From NCBI GenBank assembly GCA_009768925.2, contig VHIT02000040.1:1-64000 (forward strand): 64,000 nucleotides of DNA, in the 5' to 3' direction. Position 1 is the stretch's first letter; each line of letters begins with the position of its first letter. Below the pieces are notes generated by a model. That model worked only from the letters and a program-made list of their open reading frames with translations, made no database searches and was not told where the DNA came from. Origin of the DNA: Cryptosporidium bovis. Taxonomy: Eukaryota > Apicomplexa > Conoidasida > Eucoccidiorida > Cryptosporidiidae. Below, piece by piece: positions 39,334 to 49,358 of the stretch. The translations under genes and the position numbers were made by a program.

Positions 39334-40856
39334 ATGGATTCTTTGGCTGCGAATCCTCGTAAGTTGACTTAGATTGCTCATTTTTAACTCATATGTCCGT
39401 GATTTGCGATATATTTTTTGGTCTGAGCCGTCACCTAATGTTTTAGGTGTTTCCATGAGGCTGTATTACATGAACACTCTTATCAAAAAGACCTGAGTGA
39501 ATTCAGGACTTGAGTTAAAATTTTGTGGGTGCACTTTTCATGCTTGGATTTGAGTGTATAAATGAGCTTTACCGTCGCTAGTGTCTGTATTACACTCAAA
39601 TCCATGTGTTTCTCTTTTATTAATTGATGTAACTAACTTTACTCTTAGGCAAGGTTTTTGTTGGGAATTTACCCCCAGGTTATGCTGAACAGGATTTGAG
39701 AGACTTTTTTTCGAGAGTTGGGGAGATTAAGAAACTAGAGTTGAAACAAAGGTTTTGTTTTATTGAGTATGAAGACGAAACACAGGCGGAAGCAGCTCAC
39801 CGTGAATTAGATGGTGTCGAGTTTGGTGGTCAAGTGATTGCTGTTCAGCCACATGATCCAATGGTTAGGAACAAGGAGACGAACAATTCAAATAAACCTC
39901 AGTACAGCAGACCATTGCCTTCGGATGGAAGAGGACCACCAAGGAAACATTTTCGTGTATGTGTATTCAATTTGGATGATAACGCCTCTTGGAGAGATTT
40001 GAAGGATTATGGTAGACAAATTGGAGAGGTTAATTATTCCGCTGTTTTCCATCATCAGGGCCAAAAAGTTGGTGTTGTTGAGTACCTTACCGTAGAGGAA
40101 ATGAAGAGAGCTTTGGAAGAGATTCCAAATTTACCGTTTTTGGGTAAGGCAATACGTGTTGAGGAAGATGTTGGTCAATTAGATAGAGAACTTGCAGCTG
40201 CTAATGGATACGGAGCTAAAAGGAGGTCACCACCACCTTATTCTTCTGGTCCTTATGACAGTATGCACACAAGGGGAAGATATCCATCTCCACCTAGATA
40301 CAGAGTTAGAAGTAGATCACCACGTCGTGATCCATATGACAGACGCGACAGACCTCACTACTATCCAGATGACCGTTATCGAAGGGGATATGATGATCGT
40401 ATGCCGCATCCAAGAGATGACTACTATTATTCTAGAAGAGACGATCCCAGAGGAGTGTTTCCGGGTGACAGGTATCCACCTCATCACCCTTATGATGATC
40501 CTAGAGATAGATACGGGCACTTATCTGAACGCTTTGATGATAGATACTCTGGTAGAGCTGCCCCATTTGATAGAAGGAGTCCCTCGCGAAGTGGGATTGA
40601 CGGACCTCCCGGTGGAAGTGGTGGTATTGGGCCTCAGAGAATTGGTGGCCACTATGGCGGTTCAAACCGTGGTTACTACTCTAGAGAGGATGATCGTGAT
40701 AGAGAAAGAGATCGCAGATCGAGTGGCGAACAATATCAGAATTCCGGTTACTACTCTAGGGACGATAGAGATCCACCGGGTTCAAGACCCATTGGAGGTG
40801 GTGGATATCAAGCAGGTGGTAGTTCAACGGGTAGTCGCCAGAATGTTCCCTATTAA
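39334..40856 (+). CDS. SRSF1/ASF-like SR splicing factor, two exons
   Basis: The long frame (39696) starts at a TTG. Splicing exon 1 (39334-39358, MDSLAANP) to exon 2 (39649-40856) across 290 nt (GTAAGT donor, AACTAAC branch, TTAG acceptor) joins in phase to 410 residues and completes the first RRM: KVFVGNLPPGY, then RFCFIEYED. The second domain is the pseudo-RRM of the SRSF1 class: SWRDLKDYGRQIG. The C-terminal half is Arg/Asp/Tyr/Gly-rich with RS dipeptides (RSRSPRRDPYDRRD). SRSF1-class proteins define splice sites. This layout agrees with the Plasmodium SR1 type. Confidence 0.9.
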
Positions 40857-41738
40857 AGAGAAATATATTTGCTATCAAGTAGATTTTTTCTTTTATTGTG
40901 GTCTGAGTCTCTCCAATTGAGGCTTCTTTTTACTCGCATATTGGAGTTTAAATGTTATAGCAAAACCTGTTTTAATTAGGTGTTATTTCTCTTTGGAACG
41001 TCTTAAATGGATCCTGCTTATTTGGTGCTTGCCAAACTTATTCATTTTAATCTTAAACTGTCTACTGGATATACGGAATTTACTATTGAGGATGAGTGAC
41101 TTTATAATTAATGACGACGATGTATTATCCTCTTATTCACTGGATCTTTATTCAAGTGTTCAATTTCTCTAAGAGTAAGAGCGGTTGGATACTATTTAAT
41201 ATCTACTGTCTATTTGAATCTTTCTTTTCTATAGTAATGAATGGCTTAATCCCAATTATACTACTCATTCTTGTTCTTTCTTTTTAATTCACTAACTTCC
41301 ACCTTACTTTTAATCAGTTTGAGAGTACATCTTTATGGGGGTGGGGATCTTGGATATCTTAAACCACAATTTAAGAATTATCTGTTTATTATTTACTGAC
41401 TTTAATGCTCTAGAGGTTTTTAGTTTTTTAATAGTGGGTTCATGAGTACAAAACCGAGGAACGAAAAAAGAAGAAAGGTACTTCTTGGTGGCAAATTCTT
41501 TCAAGTTCTTGTGTTTTGTTTTGTTGGTTTCCTTTGGGGGTTTCTTGAGGCTAGTATTGATATTTTGTAAGTCTTCGCACGTGCACTTGTTTGTGTCACT
41601 AATGACTTTGGCGTCTGGCGGTGAAGTACAGCATAATCAATTTATAAGCTATTTAAGTCGAAGGTATTTCATTGGAAAATGACAATAAGAATAGGAGATA
41701 ATTAGACAAAATTAGAACTATATTATTTATCCTAACAT
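40857..41738. other. Convergent 3' region between splicing factor and RRP12
   Basis: About 880 bases, T-rich on the plus strand over the first half, consistent with a long 3' UTR. Frames present (41485-41682, 41310-41504 on the other strand) have no gene-like composition. I see no other feature. Confidence 0.45.
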
Positions 41739-44700
41739 CTATCTTCTTTTTTTACCAGTGAAAATGTTAGATATACTTTTTGTTGCATTTACCTTATGTT
41801 TCTCCTTGGCTAGTGCGGGATTCAGCCGCATGTAAGCGAAAGGTTGCAGTCCATTCTTGACAATGTCACCTTTTGACCTTTTGCTCTTGAATTCCGATAC
41901 GCCTTTCACAATAATGTGGTGTTTTCGTGTTTTCTTAACTTGTTTTGAAGGCTTAATAGTATTTTGAGTAAGTATCATTCCCGTTTTTCCACCGAATCTT
42001 TCAGATCCCTTGATACTTGCATAATCGAATTTATCAGAAGTGATACACAGACCATCGTTGTTTTCGTTCTCTGTATCAATTTTGTTTTTAACAACTAACA
42101 TATTCAGTTTCTCGTCAAATTTAACCAAATCATCATCATTTTGATCGACTATTCTTTTCCTGGTAGTATGTTCATTTAAACCAGTAGTGACTATATTAGT
42201 AGACGCTTTTGAACTCAATAAATCAATTGGGTCCGAGAACATCCCATTTGAGTCCCCGGAAATTGTGAGGAACCTTTCTTTACTTGTATAGTCACTTTTT
42301 GTGTTGTTCTTACCCTTGTTCTTTGTCGCATTTGAGTTTCCAAGATATTCATCACAGGAGTCGTTATCTTCCTCAAGAGCACCCAAGATCCCGGACGAAC
42401 CTCTTTTACTTGAATCAAAATCTTCATCGATGAATTCCCCATCATTATAATCCAAGATGTTATCGCAATTATCTTCAATGTCTTTTGCTCTCTTTTTTCT
42501 ACTCGCAGATTTACTTATTTTTCTAACTAGATAACGGTATAGAGGAATATGTTGTGTGGGGAAAGCATGCATTACGTTTGTAGCTCCAACTTTTTTAATA
42601 ATTGATATCAAAACCTTTCTTAACTCTATTCGGCATTTTAATGAACATTTTTCATTATTAAGTGCACTATTTAATATAATTGGAATGTATTCATTTAAGA
42701 AAGTCTGATCCAATCTAAACAACGAAATTCTAATGAACTTGAGTGAGTTTATATACATAACTGGGTCTTGACTATTAAGTGCGTTAACCACAAAGTTTAT
42801 TATAACCTTTAGAAGTGAGTTATCCGAAAAATGGTTTGAACTTTGAATTAAGTCTCCGTAATTAAATATAATCATTGTAAGTGCAACAACACATGATATC
42901 TCTATGTAACCTTTGTTTATTTGACCGGAACCAATTCTGGATATTGTTATCATCTTAACGATAATTTGTTCTAAAGTACTTGGGTATTCTATATAACATT
43001 CAATAATTGATTTTAATAAAGTAACAGCATTTGTTCTGACGGAAACATTTGGTTCTCTAAGACAAAATAGTATCTCTGGAATCATTGTATTGATCATTTG
43101 TTCGTTTCCGAATTTTAATACAAATTCCTTGTCTTCAATTTTACTTAAGAGTTGAACAAATACTCTTAAACAACTCAATCTGTGTTTTAAAGAGTTGAAG
43201 GGGCATTTTCCAGTATCTAGTGTCAGTATATTCCATATTTCCACAATTTTATCTCTAATGTTCAAAAATAAGCCTGTTTTAGTTGTGAGTACGTCCAAAC
43301 AGGCCCTTAATCCTTTATAAACCTTTTTTTGAAGCTGAGTTTTTTCAGAACAGTTATCCTTGGATCTGTTTGTTAAAATAACACTTAGGATATTCAGAAA
43401 AGATTTCAAAATGTTGTCTACCTGTTCCAAAGGGAGTCTTTTTGCCATTACAATTGCAACATCCAACAAGGCAATTATTTTGTTGCAGGGGATATTTGAA
43501 TTCTCTATTCCTTTTGCCATATTGTCCCAAACTTTATAGAAGTTATTTAGATTATACTGAATTACAGACTCATCACAAAATGGAACCAAGCTCTGGATGC
43601 AACTTAAATAGTGTTGTGTTTCCTTCTCCTTACTGGCATATGAAGAGCTTACGACAATCGGTATATCCTCTGAATAGCAGTTCAAAAACTTGACTATCAT
43701 AAGTGATAAAAAAGACTTTGAATACTTGTTTAAGGCCTCTTCATTGCTCTTCCACGTTTTCTTTGCGATATAATAATCTCTATTGTCAATATTACACATT
43801 TTTTGTGCTTCGTAAGACTCTTCGGTATTCGTTTGCGACAATCCCCTGCCTATAAATGTTTGCCTTGATATTCTAAGCAAGGCATTGCAAATGTGATCTC
43901 TTGTTGTGTCTCTGTCAAGCAACTGCAATAAGTAAGTCCTAAGTATCCCGTTATCTGACCCAAAAGACTCTAGAAAATCGAGTGTTTCATCGAAAAATCC
44001 GGGCAATAAAGACCATACTTGTTCTTCCAGTATTTGGTACAGTTTCATGTGGTTCGGTTCCGTTTCTTGAAAGTCTGCTCTGAGTTTGCTCAAAAGTATA
44101 GCAAGAGGTAGAAAGTACTCGACAAAAAAAGATAATTCTGTCCTGGTTATGTGAACTCTTAACAATGGAAGCAACCATGAATTACTTTTTATTGGGAATT
44201 CTGAATCTGTTAATTTTAAGCCTTCAAACACAAGTGGTCTGAAACTAAGTAACGTTTTCGGTCCAAATGCCCTTATAATAGACCCAACTATGCGTCTTAA
44301 CTCAGATTTCATATTTGATACGTCACTAAAATTAATATTTCCTTCAGATAAACCACCACAAAGAGCAACAGCTGCTAGGTTCAAGCAGGTTTTAATACAA
44401 TTTTTGAATAGCAAAACACCTTGGGCTCTTTTTTTCTCGTATATCTGACGAGTATCGTCTAAATTGTAGCAAGTGATAACTAAAAGTTCGTCCCAGGACT
44501 CCATTAGTAGTGTTATCAGAATAATTGTTTTAGAAAGTGATAGTTTGTACCTGTAATCTTCCAGAATACAAGAGCAAAATGGAACCACTGCTGAAACAAA
44601 AGACTCGTACAATTCAAATACTTTAGAAATACCATTTTTCCCGTTTTCATCCCTCATCACCTTTTGAATGTTGAAAACAATCTCATATAAGGAATTCAAT

Positions 44701-45788
44701 ACAGCCGAATGTGTATTTGAATCTGTAGTAAACATAAATTGTTTTAGCGAATGGATATAACTTTCAATAGGACCATTCACATCTAAATCAAACGATGGAT
44801 CTGCAATATTGCTCTTTTTTATGGACATTAGTGTACACAAACATATACCACATGTTTTAAGATACTTATTTATTAACTTTATGTCTTTCGCTTCTTGCAT
44901 ATTGTTAATTAGATTATCTAGAATGTAAAGTGGAATCCATTTAAAATCACACTCTAAGCCAGAGTTTAACACTGTTACATGGCAATTTAGGCTCTCCAAA
45001 GCAACCTCAGCTATATATCTACGCTGTTTAGAGGTTCCGAAAAGAACTAATAAATCAAGATACTCCTTTATTTGCGACTTTTCAAATTTATCTAATAACC
45101 TAAAGTAGAGTGAATTTAGAGGAGCTATTTTGTGGAATATAGTTGAAGAATCTTGAGAGCCATCGAGCTGTCTTCTATCACATATGGACATTGTATAAGT
45201 TATATACTTGTGTATTGACAACATTATCAAGGAATTTTCCAGGGAAATGTTTAATAACTCAACAACGCAGTCTTGAATCTGATTTTTTTCCTTATTTGAA
45301 AGTTCATTCTCCGTGAGTACTTCCAATAGTGCGAGAAACATGTCTGGACTCAGTTTTGTATCATCGATTATACTTGAAAATTGTATAATGGGAGATGTTA
45401 CATACCTTATATCAACATTCGCCTTACTCTTAATAATTCTAGTCAGTACATTTATCAATTGTTTTATTATAACATGGGAGATTGCAACATAGTTTACGCC
45501 AAGAAAATTCATATCCAAGGACTCTATCAAAGTTTTTTGCAGAACCAAAAGTCCAGTGAGCGTATATTCATAGTTTGAATCAGTCTTCCCGTTTACAGCT
45601 TCACCTTTTGGTATACAACCATTAATTGCCTCAAATGTCAAATTTATAAAGTTTGGAGCGGAAAACTGACCATTTATTGATGAAATTGAGTCCTTAATAA
45701 TTGAAAAACTCTGATATGCAGATAAATAAACTCGCTTTTGCGATAAACTCTTCAGTGTCGATTCAACATCCAGTAATAACGGGTCCAT
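41739..45788 (-). CDS. RRP12-like ribosome biogenesis protein (NUC173 domain)
   Basis: 1349 residues, in line with RRP12 of yeast (1228). The sequence is nearly all helical HEAT-like repeats. The family block reads FLPLAILLSKLRADFQETEP then EEQVWSLLPGFFDETLDF, which is the NUC173 signature. RRP12 exports pre-40S and pre-60S particles from nucleus and nucleolus. The C-terminal 230 residues are basic and low-complexity with KSASRKKRAKDIEDN, as in the family tail, and end KSISNIFTGKKRR. Single exon. The divergent neighbour SSF1 is also a ribosome assembly factor. Confidence 0.88.
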   Translation of the reverse strand: MDPLLLDVESTLKSLSQKRVYLSAYQSFSIIKDSISSINGQFSAPNFINLTFEAINGCIPKGEAVNGKTDSNYEYTLTGLLVLQKTLIESLDMNFLGVNYVAISHVIIKQLINVLTRIIKSKANVDIRYVTSPIIQFSSIIDDTKLSPDMFLALLEVLTENELSNKEKNQIQDCVVELLNISLENSLIMLSIHKYITYTMSICDRRQLDGSQDSSTIFHKIAPLNSLYFRLLDKFEKSQIKEYLDLLVLFGTSKQRRYIAEVALESLNCHVTVLNSGLECDFKWIPLYILDNLINNMQEAKDIKLINKYLKTCGICLCTLMSIKKSNIADPSFDLDVNGPIESYIHSLKQFMFTTDSNTHSAVLNSLYEIVFNIQKVMRDENGKNGISKVFELYESFVSAVVPFCSCILEDYRYKLSLSKTIILITLLMESWDELLVITCYNLDDTRQIYEKKRAQGVLLFKNCIKTCLNLAAVALCGGLSEGNINFSDVSNMKSELRRIVGSIIRAFGPKTLLSFRPLVFEGLKLTDSEFPIKSNSWLLPLLRVHITRTELSFFVEYFLPLAILLSKLRADFQETEPNHMKLYQILEEQVWSLLPGFFDETLDFLESFGSDNGILRTYLLQLLDRDTTRDHICNALLRISRQTFIGRGLSQTNTEESYEAQKMCNIDNRDYYIAKKTWKSNEEALNKYSKSFLSLMIVKFLNCYSEDIPIVVSSSYASKEKETQHYLSCIQSLVPFCDESVIQYNLNNFYKVWDNMAKGIENSNIPCNKIIALLDVAIVMAKRLPLEQVDNILKSFLNILSVILTNRSKDNCSEKTQLQKKVYKGLRACLDVLTTKTGLFLNIRDKIVEIWNILTLDTGKCPFNSLKHRLSCLRVFVQLLSKIEDKEFVLKFGNEQMINTMIPEILFCLREPNVSVRTNAVTLLKSIIECYIEYPSTLEQIIVKMITISRIGSGQINKGYIEISCVVALTMIIFNYGDLIQSSNHFSDNSLLKVIINFVVNALNSQDPVMYINSLKFIRISLFRLDQTFLNEYIPIILNSALNNEKCSLKCRIELRKVLISIIKKVGATNVMHAFPTQHIPLYRYLVRKISKSASRKKRAKDIEDNCDNILDYNDGEFIDEDFDSSKRGSSGILGALEEDNDSCDEYLGNSNATKNKGKNNTKSDYTSKERFLTISGDSNGMFSDPIDLLSSKASTNIVTTGLNEHTTRKRIVDQNDDDLVKFDEKLNMLVVKNKIDTENENNDGLCITSDKFDYASIKGSERFGGKTGMILTQNTIKPSKQVKKTRKHHIIVKGVSEFKSKRSKGDIVKNGLQPFAYMRLNPALAKEKHKVNATKSISNIFTGKKRR

Positions 45789-46265
45789 TTTTTGCGTCTA
45801 TTTACCCTTAAAGATCTAACAAAATCTGTATTCGCAAATAAACAGGACTCAATATAAACATTAACCCTTAATCAATCATCTAGATTCCCTCTTACTATCT
45901 AATGTCACTTTGACTCCCAGCAATCTTGGCTTTATGGCCTATACCGGTATTGTCACTACGTCACGTCTCGCACTAATGTTTTTTCATTGTAATTTGCCGG
46001 CGTTTAAAAAAGTCAGGAAGGATATGGCAATAAAGGGAGATAACTAGGGTGATAAAGGAGTGTGTAGCGAGGTATTAGTCGTAAAGATTCGGAATAAATC
46101 GTTGAAAAGAAAGGCCGTAAGGTTTCAGAGTTTCAATATCACTTTCTTTTGCAGAGGGCGAGGCGTTACAATAAATAGATTTTGGCGAGTTAAATAGGTA
46201 AAACAAACTGCAGTAAAAACACTTGTGAATAAAGTGAGTTATTGGTTATTGACCTGGGTTGAGCC
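45789..46265. other. Divergent promoter region of RRP12 and SSF1
   Basis: About 480 bases serving two ribosome biogenesis genes. TTTGGCGA at 46181-46188 is E2F-like; a TACGTCACG site lies near 45956-45965. No coding frame is supported. Confidence 0.45.
46181..46188. promoter_or_regulatory. E2F-like motif upstream of SSF1
   Basis: TTTTGGCGAG centred 81 bases before the SSF1 start codon. Same family of motif as at other starts in this window. Confidence 0.35.
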
Positions 46266-47402
46266 ATGCCAAGGGTAAGAGGTAGGAGAAAGAAGACAAG
46301 AACTCACAAGAAGGAATTGGTGGAAGAAGAGTTGAAGTCTATTCCAAAGTGTTTTGTGTTAAGGAAAGGTAAGGTGATGAAACAGATAAAAAACCTAGTA
46401 ATGGACATGAGATATGTGATGTCACCATGGAGCGCAATTAAACTCCAGGAGAACAAGTACAACAAAACGAAAGACTTTGTGAGTATATCAGGCCCCCTAG
46501 GCATAACTCACATTTTAGCATTTAGTCAAACAAGTACGGGAGCCTATTTGCGCTTAATAGTACTTCCTTCTGGGCCAACAGCGACTTTTAAGATAGAGGG
46601 TTTCAGTTTGATGCACGATGTGAGATCTTCTCAGAAGAGACCAAGAAGCTGCAGTTCTGATTATCTAACTTCTCCGTTATTGGTTATAAATGGAATGAAA
46701 GGCGTTGATAACAACGCTAAAAACAACCCAATCCCCCTTGATTTGATTCAGACAATGATTAGTGGAATGATTCCAGCAATAGATATTGAGAAAATACAGA
46801 CTAGATCCTGCAAAAGAGTAGTATTATTCGAGTTTGATAAAAGCAGTCTAACATTTGAGTTAAGACACTATGCAATTATACGTCGTCCAGCGGGGGTATC
46901 TAGATCCATAAGAAAGATTTTGCTGCGGACAAAGGACTCAAAACTATATTCTATTGGCCGTGGTGATGATATGGCGGATTACATTCTCTCTTCTGAAAAC
47001 GGTGGATGTGCTTCAGATAGCGAGGTTGAGGATGAGGTTGAAGTAAATATGCCAATACTTGGTAAAAACGATAGAGACGAAAAAATGGGACTTTCAGAGA
47101 GAGGTGGAAACTTTACTGGAAAGGTTTCTGTGTCTTTGAAGGAACTTGGACCGAGGATAACCATGAAGTTAGTGAAAATAGTAGATGAAGTGTGTGATGG
47201 TGCTGTTATATATCACAGATTTGTCAAAAAGACCCAAAAAGAATTACTCGAACTCAACAAAAAGGAGTCTTCATTAAGGGAGAAAAGGAAGAAAGAGATG
47301 GAACTTTTGAGTGAAAAAGATTTCGATCAAGACGGGACTTCGAATGTGACAGAAACAGAAATTGAAACCGAAGAAGGCGACCATGATAGTGCCGATGATT
47401 AG
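46266..47402 (+). CDS. SSF1/Peter Pan, Brix-domain 60S assembly factor
   Basis: 378 residues. The Brix fold is clear: IPKCFVLRKGKVMKQIKNLV, DMRYVMSPWSAIKLQENKYN, GPLGITHILAFSQ, LRLIVLPSGPTATFKIEGFSL (given here in pieces). SSF1/PPAN is needed for pre-27S processing and early 60S maturation. The C-terminal part holds the second half of the fold with FEFDKSSLTFELRHYAI and GPRITMKLVKI, then a charged Lys/Glu coiled region. The N-terminus MPRVRGRRKKTRTHKKEL is very basic, as in the family. Single exon. Confidence 0.94.
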   Translation: MPRVRGRRKKTRTHKKELVEEELKSIPKCFVLRKGKVMKQIKNLVMDMRYVMSPWSAIKLQENKYNKTKDFVSISGPLGITHILAFSQTSTGAYLRLIVLPSGPTATFKIEGFSLMHDVRSSQKRPRSCSSDYLTSPLLVINGMKGVDNNAKNNPIPLDLIQTMISGMIPAIDIEKIQTRSCKRVVLFEFDKSSLTFELRHYAIIRRPAGVSRSIRKILLRTKDSKLYSIGRGDDMADYILSSENGGCASDSEVEDEVEVNMPILGKNDRDEKMGLSERGGNFTGKVSVSLKELGPRITMKLVKIVDEVCDGAVIYHRFVKKTQKELLELNKKESSLREKRKKEMELLSEKDFDQDGTSNVTETEIETEEGDHDSADD

Positions 47403-47504
47403 TAAACGAGCGCCGCCAAACAATTCAGTACAGTGAATGGATATTTATACATTATTAGGATGTGCATGTATATGACATTTTAACAAGTATTAAATACTTA
47501 GGAA

Positions 47505-48515
47505 TTATTTAGGAAGAAATTTGCTAAGTTTTCTACAATCATTGCTTTTTTTTGATATGCTCTTTTTGTACTCGTTAAAACGGGCTGCAATGCTCTCGTT
47601 TTCTCCACTGAAACTTTTAATGAATGACTTTATGTCTCCAGGTTGTAAGGCCGCTGCCTTTAAAAGGTCCGTGATAGATTCCAATTCATTGTCGAACGGA
47701 CTACCTTGATATTTGGGCAATACAATAGAGTTATCACTTTGAAATGAAACAGAGTCGGATTCGTTGTCAATTAAAATGACTCTCTCAAGATTTCTCCCAA
47801 GTCTGTTTAAGTTTTTAAAATATTTCCCGTTTTTTTTGGTGAACTGGTTCTTGTCTAAAACACCAATTACAGGCAAGTTCCATTTATGAACAATTTCTTG
47901 AGGAATTGGAAATGATTCATCACTCCATATAACTATTTCGTAATAGTGTTTTAAAATATCAAAGAATTTGTCTACTCCTGGTCTTTTAATGACACCCCAG
48001 CCATTTCTCTTGCTATGCGAATAATCACATATAGTGCCACGTAAACCAATAACTAATGTTGGAAGATTTTCGGGATACCCAAGCTTATCAAAGTCAGGTA
48101 ACAATGGTTCCTCCTCATTCTGTGGAAATAACCTATTAACCACGTTCTCTAAAACCCAGGCATAACTCCATTCATTAAAACGTTCAAATTTATTGTTCAA
48201 TTCGCCTATATTTTTAAGTGGTCTCCTGTTTCTCAGTATGTATCCTGCATAAATTACCACTCCTGTTCCAAGAAAAAGTCTAAAACCGGAGCCTTTCTCA
48301 TCACCGTTCTCATCTGTAACTCTGTTAGTTGAGAACCTCCTTTCAGAGTTCGTCCGAGAATCGTGCAAAATTCTTCCAAAATCTATATTCGAATTCAAAC
48401 CATAAAATCTTCTTGTGAAGAAGGGGATGCAGAAAAGTTGTGAAGCAGGAAGGAATGAACAAGTCAAATTCAAGAAATCTCTGTGTTTATTGCACGATAA
48501 AAGTGCGTTAAACAT
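47505..48515 (-). CDS. TIM50-like mitochondrial import subunit (FCP1/NIF phosphatase fold)
   Basis: 336 residues. The N-terminus has Phe, Leu, Ser and Arg with almost no acidic residue (a likely presequence), followed by a single membrane segment (FLGTGVVIYAGYIL, about 80-93) and a soluble FCP1-like domain: PTLVIGLRGTICDY, RPGVDKFFDILKHYYEIVIW, LPVIGVLDKNQFTKKNGKYFKNLN, RVILIDNESDSVSF. The acid pair DxDx(T/V) of active FCP phosphatases is replaced by GLRGT, as in TIM50 of yeast, so it should be a non-enzymatic receptor. In Cryptosporidium this would serve the relict mitochondrion. Confidence 0.88.
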   Translation of the reverse strand: MFNALLSCNKHRDFLNLTCSFLPASQLFCIPFFTRRFYGLNSNIDFGRILHDSRTNSERRFSTNRVTDENGDEKGSGFRLFLGTGVVIYAGYILRNRRPLKNIGELNNKFERFNEWSYAWVLENVVNRLFPQNEEEPLLPDFDKLGYPENLPTLVIGLRGTICDYSHSKRNGWGVIKRPGVDKFFDILKHYYEIVIWSDESFPIPQEIVHKWNLPVIGVLDKNQFTKKNGKYFKNLNRLGRNLERVILIDNESDSVSFQSDNSIVLPKYQGSPFDNELESITDLLKAAALQPGDIKSFIKSFSGENESIAARFNEYKKSISKKSNDCRKLSKFLPK

Positions 48516-48556
48516 AAATGTTTGCGTTGTAAAAAAAACTAATCTAATCCGTAGCT

Positions 48557-48567
48557 CGCGCCAAAAA
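48557..48567. promoter_or_regulatory. E2F-like motif (CGCGCCAAAAA)
   Basis: The reverse strand reads TTTTTGGCGCG, 42-52 bases before the TIM50 start codon. It also overlaps the 3' region of the PTRHD1 gene. Confidence 0.45.
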
Positions 48568-48575
48568 TTGACGTT

Positions 48576-49063
48576 TTAGCGAAACAATTTAAAAACCTTG
48601 AAAAACTCCCTCAATTTACTCCTGTAGTTTGGCTTTGATGAAAGTTATACATGCACATTACAGTTATAAATATCCGAATTCAGCGCGTTTCTTATTGCTT
48701 TAATAACTTACCATAGTCGCGATACACGTAGGAATGCCCTCAGGCTTTTCTATCCAAAGCTTATGTGGAATATTGTTTGAATTTAGCTCCAATGATACAC
48801 TTTTAAGTATGGCTTCATCGGGACAAGAAAGAACGACTTTTCTCATGTTATCTATGTCTTCTGTATAGTTTGTTACCACATCATCGTTTATATTCTCTAC
48901 TATTGCAGCAGTACTTTATTAATGTTAATATTTTCATTTTTGTTACACTCACATCAATAACCTACCTTGCATGGCATGCCTGAGCTATCAGAGACCCATA
49001 GTTCCATTTCAGATCTCTCCTCAACAAAATATATTGAACTATTTGGTCCTTTTCGTCATTCAT
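48576..49063 (-). CDS. PTRHD1-like (Pth2-family) peptidyl-tRNA hydrolase, three exons
   Basis: No single frame covers this gene. Exons 48966-49063, 48712-48913 and 48576-48632 join in phase to 118 residues. Introns are 52 nt (GTAGGT...AAAG) and 79 nt (GTAAGT...AAAG). The protein begins MNDEKDQIVQYILLRRDL, continues GSLIAQACHA, NMRKVVLSCPDEAILKSV, LNSNNIPHKLWIEKPEGIPT and ends FFKVFKLFR. It tracks human PTRHD1 (140 residues) along its length, including the QACHA motif shared with Pth2, where Ala/His surround the active site. PTRHD1 is a Pth2-fold protein, whose hydrolase activity is uncertain. Start ATG 49061-49063. Tail-to-head with TIM50 on the same strand. Confidence 0.88.
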
Positions 49064-49090
49064 TTTAATATACTGAATAAAAAATAAGTA

Positions 49091-49102
49091 TTTAGGCGCC
49101 AA
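49091..49102. promoter_or_regulatory. GGCGCC-type motif upstream of PTRHD1
   Basis: TTTAGGCGCCAA lies about 30 bases before the PTRHD1 start codon, matching the GGCGCC core found before other genes here. Confidence 0.4.
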
Positions 49103-49358
49103 TTGCTTTATTTACATGTGGACCAAATATGTTTTGCAGTTGCCAAATGGAGTCAACAAAAACAATATATCCCGATAAAATTTTCTGGATGATTTGTGTG
49201 AGGTTAAAAAACAGACTATTTTCGTGAACTTTTTAACCAACAGAAAATATGATGCTAGAAAGGGCCTGAGAGTCAAGGTCGTGCATAATCGCATACAAAT
49301 GATTCCTTCATGCCTTTTAAACGATCAGGAGCAAAAGCAAATTGAACTCATACAACCA

